Positions 26,481-38,789 are shown, counted from the first letter of the stretch. The stretch is 64,000 nucleotides of DNA from Paraphaeosphaeria minitans (GCA_015832175.1 WJXW01000005.1:2624572-2688571), one strand, 5' to 3'. The notes: generated by a model from the letters alone, not told the origin. Numbers and translations: made by a program.

Positions 26481-27623
26481 AGCAGAGAATTAATCTATTA
26501 ACTACCTAGAATTATTAATTTAGAGCTAGGAAATAAGAAAAGAAAAAGAAAAGAAAGAAAAGATTAAAAGAAAAGGAGATTAAAAAACTTATTTATAAGC
26601 TTATAGACCCTCTTCCTCCTCTACTTAATTATAGGGGTGCGAGAATCTCCCCTATAATTAGTAGTAGGAGATTCTCCCTATCCTTCTTCTCTCCTCCTCT
26701 CTATAGTAGGTAATTCCTTACTCTATCCACCTCCTCTACCTCTTCTTTAATTAGTAGTAGGTAATAGCTTACTCTAGCCTCCCCTCCTTTAATTAGTAGG
26801 AGGAGAAGCACTTACCTAGCCTTTACTCTACTTTAGAGCTAATAGGCTACTTATCTAGCTATTTTAATTAGGGTATTAGCTGCAACCGCGCTACTTTTTA
26901 ATAAGTAGGGTAAAAGGGTAATTACCCTATCCTCTACTAAAGATTAGCTAGGAGGGAGGGAGTAGGATAGTAGCTACGTACTAAGCTTACTCCTTTTAAC
27001 TACTAGTAGGAAGAAGAGCTTATAAGGCCACTTTAACCTTTTACGTAGCTTAGTAATTAGCCTCTCCTATAAAAAGTATTAGCTAAATCTAGAAAGAATC
27101 TTAGAATAAAAGCTTATATTAGCACTCTCTAATAGTTAATAGTAGATAAAATCTATAGCTAGAGTCTAAATATGCAGCTAGCTATAGAAACAATTAGTAG
27201 AATTAGCTAAAGTAATAGAATAACCTTATATATAATAGTGTAAAAGTAGGTAAAATAAGTATAGCAGCGCCTACCTAAGCTTAAAGCGTTATTATAGTAG
27301 TATCTATAACTTTTTCCTACTAGAGCTCCCTTTAAGCAGCCTAAGTAGCTTACTTATCTAAGAGCACTAAGCAATTGCTAAGGGCCTAGAGCTAGGGTAG
27401 GAGGAGCTAGTAAAGTAGGAGGAGTAAAAGAATCTTAGCAGGAGGATTAGAAGTTTTATTTAGTAGTTTTTATAGCCTTTACTACGTGTGCTTTAGCTAG
27501 ATTATTAGATATCTAAAAGAGTTAGCAAAGCTCTAAATAATAGAAAGAGCGTAAGGTAATAATTAGAAAAAGAGAACCTACTATAAAATAGTAGGATTTA
27601 AAGGCTTAAACTAGTAGGCTTAA
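26481..27623. other. 3' region of the Copia element, left of the nested insertion
   Basis: Contains an A/G-rich run (26525-26585) and several imperfect repeats of a TTAGTAGTAGGAGATTCTCCC-like word around 26640-26800. No coding remnant is recognised. Confidence 0.5.
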
Positions 27624-27628
27624 ATTAG

Positions 27629-28084
27629 TGTTAGGATCCAGCCGCGCGCGAGCAGCGGGGCACGAGCTTATTAGACTACTAGTCCACCAGAGTTAGCTAA
27701 CTAGGCAGTTAGGTAATAGGTTATAGGTCCTAAGGGTCCTAAGGACCGCACAGGCCTCACCTATATAGGAACTCTAGAACGCGTAGGACTCGCCCACACA
27801 GGACTCTAGGATATATAGGACTCTAGGACATATAGGACTCTGGGACATATAGGATTCTGGGATGTGTAGGACTACTTAGTATATAGGAACGCAAGAATAG
27901 ACTCTCTATACTTATATTTAATCTGTTTATTAATCTATTATTTAGATTCTAGTAGACTAAATTGTTAACTTATTACACTTTGTAAGATACTATTATATTA
28001 ATAAGACCTTCTACCTTCTATAAGTACTCCTGCCTAAGAACTAACTTTAACCCTTTAGGACTAGCTACCCTCTTAGATTTAATA
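27629..28084 (+). repeat. 5' LTR of Gypsy copy 2 (U3 type B)
   Basis: Starts TGTTAGGATCC and ends TTTAATA (CA altered to TA). It contains four units of a 17-bp repeat, consensus GGACTCTAGGACATATA, at 27801-27868. It retains a few CpG-rich islands near the start (about 27642-27660). Confidence 0.93.
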
Positions 28085-28129
28085 TCTTAAACACCCTTAA
28101 TATAAGTACTTTACAAACTTCTACCTCTT

Positions 28130-31100
28130 TTATAGCTTTAGGTGCCGCTAAGATTACTTCTATAAAGAATAGTAGTAAGGCGCATAAACCTAATCTCTAC
28201 TTTAGTGAATAATTTTAAACTAACGTCTAGATTCTCTAGTTAGACCTCTACTTCTTTAACTTAGATAAACCTCTTAAAGACAAAAAGAAGGTTATCTTTA
28301 CAGCGATATATATGTGAGGAGATATAGAATTATAGATTTATTTCTACCTTAAAAAGTACCTAGGAATGAACCATAATAATAATAACAATAATTACGTAAA
28401 CAAGTACACTAATGTAGTTAACATTATTAAAGATTATAATAACTTTAAGAAATGCCTTAAACAACTCTTTAGGATTACTAATAAGGACTCTATTGCGAAA
28501 GCAAAGATTTAGACTATAACTTAGAAATAATTAGCTACTAAGTATATAGCTAAGTTTTACAGATACACTGTGCAACTTAACTAGGACGATAAATCTCTTT
28601 AGGATATATACAAATAAGGACTTAAATAGAAACTATATAAGGAACTCTTACGTAGTGGTGCGCGAATTACTAACCTTAAAGAACTATATAAAGAAACTAT
28701 TAGGATTAATAAAGAATAGTTCTTGCTGTAATAGGAGCTCTACTAAAACCCTAAGGTAATAAGCTTTAGATAACTAGTAAAAGTGGTTTATAAGAACCCT
28801 ATTAGAATTATCTAAAAGTAACAGCCAAGGAACTACTAGAGATACGAACTAATAGAAGATGTCTAGTTTAACTACTTAGGTAAAGGAAAAGGAGGAAGGA
28901 TAGGCCCTAAGTAGCCTAATAAACGCGTCTCTAATAGAAGTTAATAACTAATAACTAAGACCTATAAATGCTTTATATATAGTAAACTAGGCCATATAGC
29001 TAGGAACTGTAGATTAAAGAATAAAGTCTATTAAACTAAGTTAAATGTACTAACTATTAAGGACTAAGAACCTAATAAGGAATAGGAAGTTGTTATAATG
29101 CCATTTAGTTACTAACGCGTTACACTAGAATAAAGTAAGCGATTAGATTTACCTAACTTACAATTATATAAAGATCTAGAAGACAACTCTAACGTATACC
29201 ACAACGTAGAAAACGTAAAAGAGATACTAAGATCTCCTACTCCTCACCTACAAAGTAGGCGGGAAGAAGACAACCCTATGTCACCTAAGTATAAACTAAA
29301 TGTTTAGGACTATATAGAACCCCACCAGGCACTAAAAGGAATACAACCCTACAAAAATAAAAAGTTAGACTACGTACTAAAGTACTACCTAGACCACTAA
29401 AATCCTATATACTAATTCTGTATATAGACGCATTACGAAGAACTAATATGTGCACAATATAAGGTAGAAAAAGAGGAGAATAAGAAATAACCTAGAAGGA
29501 AACTGCACTATAGATAGATATAGATAGACTACCCTATTACAGCTTACAATAAGCACCTCTAGAATAAATAATAAGTAAAATACTTTCCTTATCTCACGCT
29601 AAAGGGCAATAAATACTACAATATACTTATTAATAGAGACTATATACAACTGTACTAGTACACGTGTCTAAACTAAGACTGTAAATACTACTATATAGCT
29701 AAACATTTGGATAGCTTTGTAAACTGCCCTACGTAAGAAGTAATAACAGAGCTACTAATTTAACTAGTACATAGAAATAGTAAAGACTGCAGGAGGAAAA
29801 ATAGAAGAACATCCTTATAGGAAGAAGAAGAAGACAATCTACACAAGCCACGTACTTAAGAATAATAATAGAAGCGGATACTTAGAAATGTATACTAGGC
29901 ACCAGAACTTAACTACAACCTATATAAACAGATGTTTTTTTTAGGTCTAAACTTAGATAAGAAAACGCCTTTATTAAGTTAAATACTATAGTAAGTATAG
30001 TATTAGTTAAGCTACTAGTATAGCTTAAAGGAATACAGGCTTAAGCTCTTATAGACTTAAGAGTAGAAAAGAACTTTATATTTTATTAGATAGCAAGACA
30101 AGCAGGACTTATAATGTTAAAGAAAGAAACACCCTATATTATCTATATCGCGAATAGATCCCTAATGCCTAAGACACCTTAAATATACTAAGAGGTTACT
30201 ACCACAATAACAGTCTAAGGATATAGAGAGGAACTTACCTTAGATGTCTTACTAGGATCTAAGTATAAGTTAGTCTTAGGATTACCTTAGTTAATAATAC
30301 ACAACCTACAGATTAACTAGGGTATAAAGAAAATATTATTTAAACGCTGTAATTATATATTATAAGCAAAGCCTACGCATTAACTAAAAATAATAGTAGA
30401 TAAGGGAGTTATTAATAACATAATACCGCGACAAACAGTTAAAAAACAGAAACACACCTTAGCAGACGCTAGTAGGAACTACTAGGTTAAGAAGCGCGAG
30501 AAGGAGAACAATAGTACACCCCTTACCTTACTAAGAGAGTATAGGAAATAGACACATATATTTACAGAAAAGGAAGGAAAAGCAAACCTACTAGAACATT
30601 AACCCTAGGATCTTACAATAGACCTAAAAGAAGGGAAAACGCCACCCTTTAGACCACTATACAGTAAGATAGGAGAAGAACTCCTTAAAGAACATAATTT
30701 TATGAAAACAAACCTTAAGAAAGGATATATACAACTATTAAAGTTACTAGTAGTAAGCCCTTTTATGTTTGTTAAGAAAAAGGATGGATTAGATAGACTA
30801 TGCGTTAAATACCAATAACTTAATAATATAATAATAAAGAACTAATATCCACTACTAAATATTATAGAGTTACAAGATTAACTGTCTTAAGCTAAGATAT
30901 TTATAATAATGGATCTAAGAGACAGTTACCACCTTATACGAATTAAGAAAGGTGAAGAATAGAAAACAGCGTTTTAATTACACTATAAACTATTTAAGTA
31001 TAAGGTTATACTATTTAGACTTATAAACGCACTAGTAGCTTTTATAGCACTTATTAACAACGTACTCTGTAAACATCTAGACATATTTGTTATTACGTAT

Positions 31101-33290
31101 ATAGACAATATCCTCGTCTTTTCTAAAAACAAATTAAACCACACTAAGCATGTATAGACAGTACTAGAAGCACTAGACAAAGTATGCCTTTATATTAAAC
31201 TTAAGAAATATAAGTTTAACGTTAAATAACTTAAATTCCTAGGACACATTATTACCACAAAAGGAATTAAGATGGCACTAAGTAAAGTTAAATGCATTAA
31301 GAACTGGCCAATACTAAAGACAGCTAAGAACATCTAAGAATTCTTAAAATTCTGTAGATTTAATTAACAATTTATCTAAGATTACGTAAAGGTCACAATA
31401 CCTTTAATAAATTTTATAAAGAAGGACGTACCCTTTAAATAGATAAATAAGTGCGGAATATTATTCTAACTCCTTAAGACAGCATATATTATAGAACCTA
31501 TCCTTGTTTATTTTAGAAGCGATAAACTACTACGCTTTAAAATAGACGCTAGCGATTTTACGCTAGGCGCCTACGCTAAATAAGAACGTAATAGTAAATA
31601 GCACCTAATTGCCTATTACTTATATAAATTCAATAACGCCAAAACACAATACAACATACACAATAAAGAACTCTACGCTATTATTAAAGCCTTAAAGCAC
31701 TAGAGGATTTATGCGCTTAGTTACTTAACGCTAGAAATCTATACAGATTATAAGAACCTTCTAAAGTTCACAACAACAAAAGAACTTACGCTATAATAAT
31801 AAAGATAGTTGTAAACTATAAGGTAGTATAAGTTTAGAATCATCTATGTAGCTAGAAAAGAAAATAGCAGAGTAGACGCTCTTAGCCGACAAAGTGATTT
31901 AGTAGGAGAAAAAGTAAAAACTTTCTCCGCAATTTTTTGCAAAGCCAAAGATAGATCTCTAGAGCTAATAGTAGAACTTAATTAACTTTTGGTAATTAAC
32001 TAAGAAGTTCTAGAACATCTATAGACCGAGATTATCTAACAATACCATGATAACCCTATGTACAGACACCTGGGCATTATAAAGATAATAGAACTTATCT
32101 AAAGGAATTACACCTTTAAAGGAATTAAGGAAGCTATAATAACTTACATCTATAAATGTGTAGAATGCTAAAGAAATAAACACAGCACACATCTTAAATA
32201 TAGAGAGATATAAGTAATTAGAATACCAATAGCACTATAGGAAGACATCGCTATAGATTTTATTACAGGAATTCTAAACTCCAAAGATCTAATAATAGGA
32301 ATTAAATACAACAGTATACTAGTAATAGTCTACTAACTAACTAAGTATATTGAGCTCATTCTATGCCTTAAAAGAATAACGGCAAAAGAACTTGCTTTTT
32401 TTATTCTAGACTAACTAGTTAGACACCACAGAATCCCAAAAATAATTATTAGCGACAGAGACAAGCTTTTTACGTTAAATTATTAGACAACACTTATAGC
32501 ACTGCTTAGAACGAAACAAAAGCTATTAACAGCTTACTATTTATAAATAGATAGATAGACAGAACGTACAAACTAAACTATAGAAACGTACCTACGCATC
32601 TACTATAATAGTTAGAAGAATAACTAGGTTTTATTACTACCTATAGCATAGTTAGCCTATAATAACAAAGTATTAGTAGTATTAGGACATACACTATTCT
32701 ATGTAAACTATAGAAGACACCTATATCTCTTTAACTAACAATTTCCTACAACAATTAAAGCAAAAGAAGCTATAGATATAGCAGAAAATATAAAGAAAAT
32801 ACACTAATAACTCTAAGAGAATCTTAAGAAAGCTTAGCAGCAATTAATTTTATGCTAAAACTAAAAACGAAAAATAGCACCTTAGCTAAAGAAGGGGGAT
32901 AAAGTATATCTACTTATAAAGAACCTTTAAACTTAGAAGAAAAAACATAAGAAACTGGATTATATTAAGGTTAGACTATTTTACATTTCTAAGCAAATAT
33001 TACTAGTGAACTATAAGTTAGAACTACCGCTAGATGCAAAGATACACCTAGTATTCCACGTATTACTACTGGAACTAGTAGACCCTAATACACTAGTTAA
33101 AACCACCTTCTACCACTAGACTAAGGAAGAAAATAAATTTAAGGTTAAAAGAATTCTAGAATATAATTAGTATAATAACACGTACCTTATTAAGTGGAAA
33201 GGTTACCCACATAGCGAAAACACCTAGGAACTAAAGAACAATCTAGGAAACTATTAGTAAAAGATTAAGGAATTCCACTAGAAATAACTA
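28130..33290 (+). pseudogene. gag-pol remnant of Gypsy copy 2
   Basis: Gag runs from about 28130, with an Asn-rich patch near 28370-28400. The CCHC knuckle lies at 28969-29010 with its second Cys changed to Tyr but its His kept. The protease remnant starts near 30048. Reverse transcriptase has YIDD decayed to YIDN at 31098-31109. RNase H is at about 31500-31850. Integrase is at about 32040-32720, with HDNP.Y.H.GI.K near 32047 and the catalytic Asp/Asp/Glu region following. The chromodomain at about 33140-33260 keeps an in-frame Trp (YLIKWKGY near 33184). It aligns with copies 1 and 3 mainly by transitions. Confidence 0.87.
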
Positions 33291-33319
33291 GAACGCACCT
33301 AGGAATCACCACTAGTATA

Positions 33320-33745
33320 GGGGCTAGCCTATAAAATAGACTAGTTAATTACCTTAGCGCCTAACAGCGCGTTAGGATTTATTAACGTAGCAGCTTATAC
33401 TAACTCCTCCTGCGCCTTAAGCGCTTCTAACTTGTCTATAGTACTTATACTACAATTAAATAATTCTTATTCTTTCTAATATAATTTCTTTTACTAATTG
33501 CGTAAGCGTGCTATCTTCTCTCGCGCCTAATAGGTGTAAAGGAGAGCTGCTTTAGCTAGTTCTTTCTTAATATAGAGCTTTGCCTCCTCTTTAGCCTCTA
33601 ACTTTTCTAACCTCTCTATTTTAGTATCTATTTTTAAATAATCTAGTAAAGGGATCTCTTTAGGCTTACACTTCTAGTTTCCCTATCTAACATAGTTAGT
33701 ACACTAAAAGTGTAAAAAAGAAAGATAATAAGCATATTTCTTCTT
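33320..33745 (-). pseudogene. antisense Cys-motif/coiled-coil ORF remnant in Gypsy copy 2
   Basis: Read leftward, one minus-strand frame gives a short Cys-containing start (C-T-N-Y-V-R ... K-C-K-P, near 33715-33670, probably a decayed C-x2-C...C motif), then a long Lys/Glu/Leu-rich coiled-coil-like stretch ending near 33350. The interruptions are TAG. Small antisense charged ORFs of this sort occur in fungal retroelements. Its role is unknown. Part of the same sequence remains in copy 3 at 44505-44620, where it is cut off. Confidence 0.45.
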
Positions 33746-33889
33746 AGCGCAGTATAAATAGGTAACTATTATAAAAATGTAGTCTTTTTTAAGATAATTA
33801 GCTTAACTATAGCGATATTAAATAGAACGAGATAATAACTTTATAGGTAGTTAACTTATAAGGATATTAAGCTTAGAGGGGGAGGATAA

Positions 33890-34345
33890 TATTAGGATCT
33901 AGCTATGCACAAGCAGCGGGGCATAAGCTTATTAGACTACTAGTCCGCTAGAGTTAACTAACTAGGTAGTTAAGTAATAGGTTATAGGTTTTAAGGGTTC
34001 TAAGGACCGCACAGGCCTCGCCTGTATAGGAACTCTAGGACGCGTGGGACTCGCCTACATAGGACTCTAGGACATATAGGACTCTAGGACATATGGGACT
34101 CTAGGACATATAGGATTCTGGGATGTATAGGACTACTTAGTATATAGGAACGCGAGAATAGGCTCTCTATACTTGTGTTTAATCTGTTTATTAATCTATT
34201 GTTTAGATTCTAGTAGACTAAATTGTTAACTTATTACACTTTGTAAGATACTATTGTATTAATAAGACCTTCCACCTTCTGTAAGTACTCCTACCTAAAA
34301 ACTAACCTTAACCCTTTAGGACTAGCTACCCTCTTGGATTTAACA
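33890..34345 (+). repeat. 3' LTR of Gypsy copy 2 (U3 type B)
   Basis: 456 bp, start altered to TATTAGGATC, ends TTTAACA. Four 17-bp units lie at 34062-34129. Followed by the ATTAG duplication. Confidence 0.93.
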
Positions 34346-34350
34346 ATTAG

Positions 34351-34908
34351 ATAGGAGGTTAAAGTGTTAAAAGTAAAAGATTAAAAAGAGAAGATTAAGC
34401 GCTAGTAAAGGGCTTATATACTCTACCGCCTATCTAATTATTAAGCGCTAAATACGCTCCTTCCTTACTACTTATTTCTTTTACTACCGCTCCTTCCTAA
34501 TTAAAACGCGCCTGCCTATTATACTTGCTAGCTAGTAAGAGCGGGGAAATTACCTTATAGTTAATAGGAAGTGAGCAAAAAGAGTAGCAGAATAAAAGCG
34601 TTTACGCTCTAGGCCTTTATGCCACGCTTATAAGCTCCTAACCCACTAGAAGAAGAGATTCTAGACACGATTTATAATAGGATTTGTAATTTAAAAGATA
34701 AATAGTAATTGTTTTGCTATTACAATAAGTAGGGGGTAATAGAATTGCTATTCTTAAGATAAGGAGATTTGGAAGAATAATTCTTAATAGTTTTTTAATC
34801 TTTAAACAGCCTTTAGATGGTTTTTTAAAGATCTTTAGGAAGGATTTAGACAATTACAAATTACTCCTTAGAATAGGTGATCTGCTTTAAGCGATCACCT
34901 AGGGGGTG
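34351..34908. other. 3' region of the Copia element, right of the nested insertion
   Basis: It continues the Copia sequence after the Gypsy insertion. The minus-strand open stretch at 34638-34853 has no recognisable family and probably arises from base bias. The right end is a G-rich tract next to the LTR. Confidence 0.45.
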
Positions 34909-35103
34909 TGTTAAAGTAAAACACTTACTTCTGTAATTCTTTTTAGATCCACTAATTTATATTATAGGATTCTTGCTAAGAGGCTTATTTCTTTTGTATA
35001 TAGTCTACCCTTTCGGCATCCTTTTCTACAATTAGCTATTTGTATTCTTTACAACTCTGCTTCTAAATATCCTATAATAGTTCGAGCCCTTTTTACCACA
35101 ACA
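34909..35103 (+). repeat. 3' LTR of the Copia element
   Basis: 195 bp, TGTTAAAG...CACAACA, partner of 20991-21185, followed by TATTC at 35104-35108. Confidence 0.92.
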
Positions 35104-35140
35104 TATTCTTAAAGATAGCTATATAATATATATTTAAGTA

Positions 35141-35217
35141 GGAAGTAGTAGGTAAGATAGAAAGTAGTAGGTAAAATAGAAAGAGGTAGGATAGAAAGTA
35201 GTAAGTAGGGAAGATAT
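35141..35217 (+). repeat. minisatellite, about 19-bp unit
   Basis: Four imperfect units of the type GAAAGTAGTAGGTAAGATA, with lengths 19, 19, 15 and 23. Confidence 0.7.
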
Positions 35218-35763
35218 AGTAACACACTAAGTACCTATACTTATACTCTACTATATATTTATAACCTACGCGCTAGTGTAATTAATACTTATAACACTAC
35301 TAAAGTATTGAAACTAATAGTAAATACGTAAACTAAGGTAAATTAACTTAACATAAGCTAGTATTAAGTAATAGTAATTTATAATAATTTAGGTAAGGCA
35401 GTAGGGTGTAAATCTCTAAGATATAGTACTATAAAGCGCCAATCTGTGTACTTATATTAGACTAACTATTTAAACCACATACAAATTGTGTCTAGTTTAA
35501 ATAGTTATTTATAAATAAGTATACTTTCTCTTATATTAAGCGCAGCTACCTAGTGTAGTACACAAGAAAAGAAGTATATAAACGCGGAGCTAGGCGTATT
35601 TTTAAAACACGCCGCTATATTTATTAACTTACAGCTAGCTCCCTACTAACCTATATAGCTAAAGCTAGCATAGATAGGACTAAGATACACAAACTAATGC
35701 GAATTAATACGAATTAATAGAAAGCAGCGTAGATTAGCACTAATTCTATAGTAATTATATAGA

Positions 35764-36526
35764 AGGTAAGGACCTAGATAGGCCGCTTATAACTTACTAA
35801 GACTTATAGGCATGCCCTATAAAAAGAAAAGATCTAGATAAGCCACTTATTCCTTAACTTAATAGTAATTAACGCTAATTACTAAGAAGCAGCCTAAATT
35901 ACTACTATGTAGACTTATAGATGCGAATAAGCTGCTACTTCACTATACTATATTATATAAGAAAGAGGGCTTTATAAGCAAAGGTCCTAGTAATATAAAT
36001 TAACGCAAATTAACGTAAATTAACGCTAATTAACGCGAATTAATAGGAAGTAGTGTAAATTATTACTATATTAACTTATAAATTATAAGGATCTATATAG
36101 AAGCATTAAAACTATTCTACCTAGAGACTACGCTTTTAATTATAGATAAGGAAGACATAGACAAGCATCTCACACTCAGGTAAATAGGCTATCTTAACGT
36201 AAATTTATATAAACTAACGTAAAGTAGGGTGCATTAGCACTAGGTTAGTACTAATCCTAATATATAGTAAGCACCTAGATAAGCCGCCTATTTTTTATTA
36301 GAGGACTTATAGGCATGCCCTATAGATAGAAAAGATATAGATAAGCTGCTTATTCCTTAAATTAACGCAAATTAACGCAAATTAATAAGAAATAGCGTGA
36401 ATTAGCACTAAGTCTATACTAACCTTAATATATAGTAAGCACCTAGATAAGCCACCTATTCTTTATTAGAGGACTTATAGGCATGCCCTATGGATAGTAA
36501 AAATCTAGATATACTGCTTATTCCTT
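35764..36526 (+). repeat. three copies of a ~95-bp module containing GGCATGCCCTAT
   Basis: Copies at 35764-35858, 36266-36360 and 36434-36526. Each runs from A-G-T-A-A-G-[CG]-A-C-C-T-A-G-A-T-A to C-T-T-A-T-T-C-C-T-T-A. The last two are 168 bp apart and form a tandem pair. Confidence 0.75.
35997..36046 (+). repeat. 10-bp tandem repeat, five units
   Basis: Five units of AAATTAACGC with single-base changes. Shorter runs of the same 10-mer occur near 35690-35720, 36350-36395 and 36690-36715. Confidence 0.8.
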
Positions 36527-37207
36527 ATCTAAGAACGTTTAGCTATGCCCTATAGACAGGAAGTTATTGTCTACAGGACAAGAATATAGTATAGCTATAG
36601 GGGCTATATTACAATGTAATTAATAAAGCTAGTATAGGTAGTAAGACCTCCTAATTATACAAATTAGGGATATTAACGCTAGTTTATATAAATTAACGCT
36701 AATAAAGAGGAAGTAGCGCAAATTACTACTATATTAACTTATAAATAGTAAGGATGTAAATATACTACTACTTTACTATACAAGATTAGGTAAAAAAGAG
36801 GGCTATATAAGTAAAGGCCTAGATTAACGTGAACTAGTGCTATGTGTGGTAAATTAAGAGGGAATAGTTTACATAGAGCTCTTTAAGGCTGGCAGCTTAA
36901 ACTTTAGAGCCTATAAGGAACACCTATACACGTGCCTATAAAAACCTTAATACTATACCCACTCTGCCTTACGCACTATTATAGTTAGCCTATAAGTAGA
37001 ATAGAGTCTTCTATAGCCTCTTATAATAAGTACCCTTAAAAAAGTAAGTTTATATAATAGATTTAAAGCTTAGCGTGCTTAGTTTTTTTTAAAGGCTAGA
37101 TTAACTACTCTAGATATTAAAAAAATAACTACACAGTAAAATGTTACAAAAGGACAATGCCTATACTTAGAAATCTATAGAAAAGTACAGTTTTATCCCT
37201 TACGTAC

Positions 37208-37618
37208 TGTTAAAATCCGAAGGCTAGGCCTCCTAGGATCTTCATATATATCTACATTCGTTGTTCGAGTGGCACAGCACAAAAGGTCACGTAACCTAAT
37301 TAGTGTAATCAGAGCGCCAAGACAACTAATTAGACTAAGCACTCGACATACTAAGCAACTAATTAGTGCTTAATTAGTTTAATTAGAGCGATTAGTCCAC
37401 TAATCACTTAAAGTATATAGGAACGTAAGGATAGGCTCTCTATACTTATATTTAATCTGTTTATTAATCTATCGTTTAGATTCTAGCAGACTAAATTATT
37501 AACTCGTTACACTTCGCAAGATACTATCGTATTAACAAGACCTTCCACCTTCCGTAAGTACTCCTGCCCGAGAACCAACCTTAACCCTTTAGGACTAGCT
37601 ACCCTCTTGGATTTAACA
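37208..37618 (+). repeat. solo LTR of the Gypsy copy 1-3 family (U3 type C)
   Basis: 411 bp, TGTTAAAATCC...TTTAACA, flanked by a perfect CGTAC target duplication (37203-37207, 37619-37623), with no internal region attached. The right half matches the other Gypsy LTRs and the left half is a third, distinct U3. It keeps more C/G than its neighbours, so it is less affected by RIP. Confidence 0.92.
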
Positions 37619-37623
37619 CGTAC

Positions 37624-38789
37624 CACCTTTTTATTAGTAAGGTAGTAGAAGTAGACTAGATAGAGTGTAACACCCTAAGAGTAGACGTAAGTATAGGCTA
37701 TTTTCTATATAATTAGAATATCTTATTAAAGTATACGCCTTCTACTACTACTACACTTATTTACACTAGAGACGTTATATCTAGTAAGGGTCTAAAGGAT
37801 ATAGAAGTAGGGCAGTTACCCTATAGAGCTAAATATAAAGTAATCTCTTATTAACTTCGATATAAGGCGCTCTGCTACGCTAAGTAAAGAGAAACAAGTA
37901 AATTAACGTAGAGTAATAAAAGACAGCGCGAATTAGCACTAGGTAATAGTAATATATAATAATTTAGGCAAGGCGGTAAAGGTAATATATAAGAAATATA
38001 GTCTCGTAAAGCGCTAACGTGTATACTTATATTAGAGTAACCTCCTTACGCTTTAATATTAACTAGTTTATATAGGTTTTAATTACTAAGCGTGCTTTAG
38101 CTAAAACTAGCTAGCCTATATAAATTAAGAAGAACCGTAGTAGTAGAGTTAAAAAGTAAAGTAAAAGCTTCTAAAGCTAGTGCACCTAAACCCTAAATAT
38201 AGCTATAGGCGCTATATCTAGGATTTAGTAGACTATAATATAAGGGGTAATAGCGTAAATATAAATAGTAATTTATAATAATTTAGGCGAGACTAGGCCT
38301 AGTAATATAATAAAAAAACTTAGCGTATAACTACGCCTCTATAGTTAACTAGCGTAGATACTACCTAAGTTCTTTTGTTAATGTTCCTTAGCGCTAATAC
38401 AGGCTAAGTACTCTTATTAATAACAAATAAATAGGAGGTAAACCTATGCGTTATATATGTAGAAACTGGCTCTTTAGCCCACCTTATAATTTATAAAGTG
38501 CGCCAATATGCCTTCTTATAACATTTACGATATTAGAGATGCCTTAAACTAGTCTAGTAAGTATTATATTATATCTATACTTTATAGTAGCTATAACAAC
38601 GCGCTGTGTATAGTATATAGTTAATATTCTTAATAAAGTCCTCTTACGCCCTACCTACTACCTATTAATAATCTTACGCCTACTACCTACTATAGAAGAA
38701 GAGGGTGTGCAGCTCTTTAGTATCTCCCTACCCTATAGTAATAATAATAAGTTTAACTTCTCTACCTTCTCTAGCCCTAAGCTCTAGCC
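37624..38789. repeat. telomere-associated-type repeat region, right part
   Basis: AT-rich and without a recognisable gene. It contains a second copy (about 37940-38040) and a shorter third copy (about 38265-38300) of the block at 35361-35470, all sharing TAATAATTTAGG. It continues the 35104-37207 region across the solo LTR and ends where Gypsy copy 3 starts. Confidence 0.55.

Larger units (their letters stand above)
27629..34345 (+). mobile_element. Ty3/Gypsy chromovirus copy 2, complete in structure, nested in the Copia element
   Basis: A full-length 6717-bp element with both LTRs equal at 456 bp. The perfect 5-bp target duplication ATTAG lies at 27624-27628 and 34346-34350. A purine tract (33874-33889) precedes the 3' LTR. 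It is the reference copy for the family here; copies 1 and 3 are incomplete. Coding frames are RIP-disrupted. Confidence 0.95.
20991..35103 (+). mobile_element. Ty1/Copia element, RIP-degraded, carrying a nested Gypsy element
   Basis: The outer boundaries are two 195-bp LTRs (20991-21185, 34909-35103) with a perfect 5-bp target duplication TATTC at 20986-20990 and 35104-35108. Without the nested Gypsy copy (27629-34345 plus one 5-bp duplication) the element is about 7.4 kb. The coding order, integrase before reverse transcriptase and RNase H, identifies Copia. A G-rich tract (34901-34908) precedes the 3' LTR. Confidence 0.92.
35104..37207. repeat. telomere-associated-type repeat region, left part
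   Basis: No gene is recognised. The region is built of short tandem and dispersed repeats: a 19-bp-type minisatellite (35141-35217), AATTAACGC-type 10-mers, a module with GGCATGCCCTAT seen three times, and a block containing AGTAGCGCAAATTACTAC seen about three times (near 35880, 36047, 36705). A block around 35361-35470 recurs at about 37940-38040. With the Copia element removed it follows directly on the TLH2 segment, which is the usual place for telomere-associated sequence. Confidence 0.6.

Noticed and set aside
34638..34853. 71-codon minus-strand ORF
   Set aside because: It lies in the 3' region of the dead Copia element and its Lys/Leu/Ile bias follows base composition.
35997..36046. 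Regular 10-bp repeats considered as a CRISPR-like array
   Set aside because: There are no spacers and the host is eukaryotic; these are simple tandem repeats.
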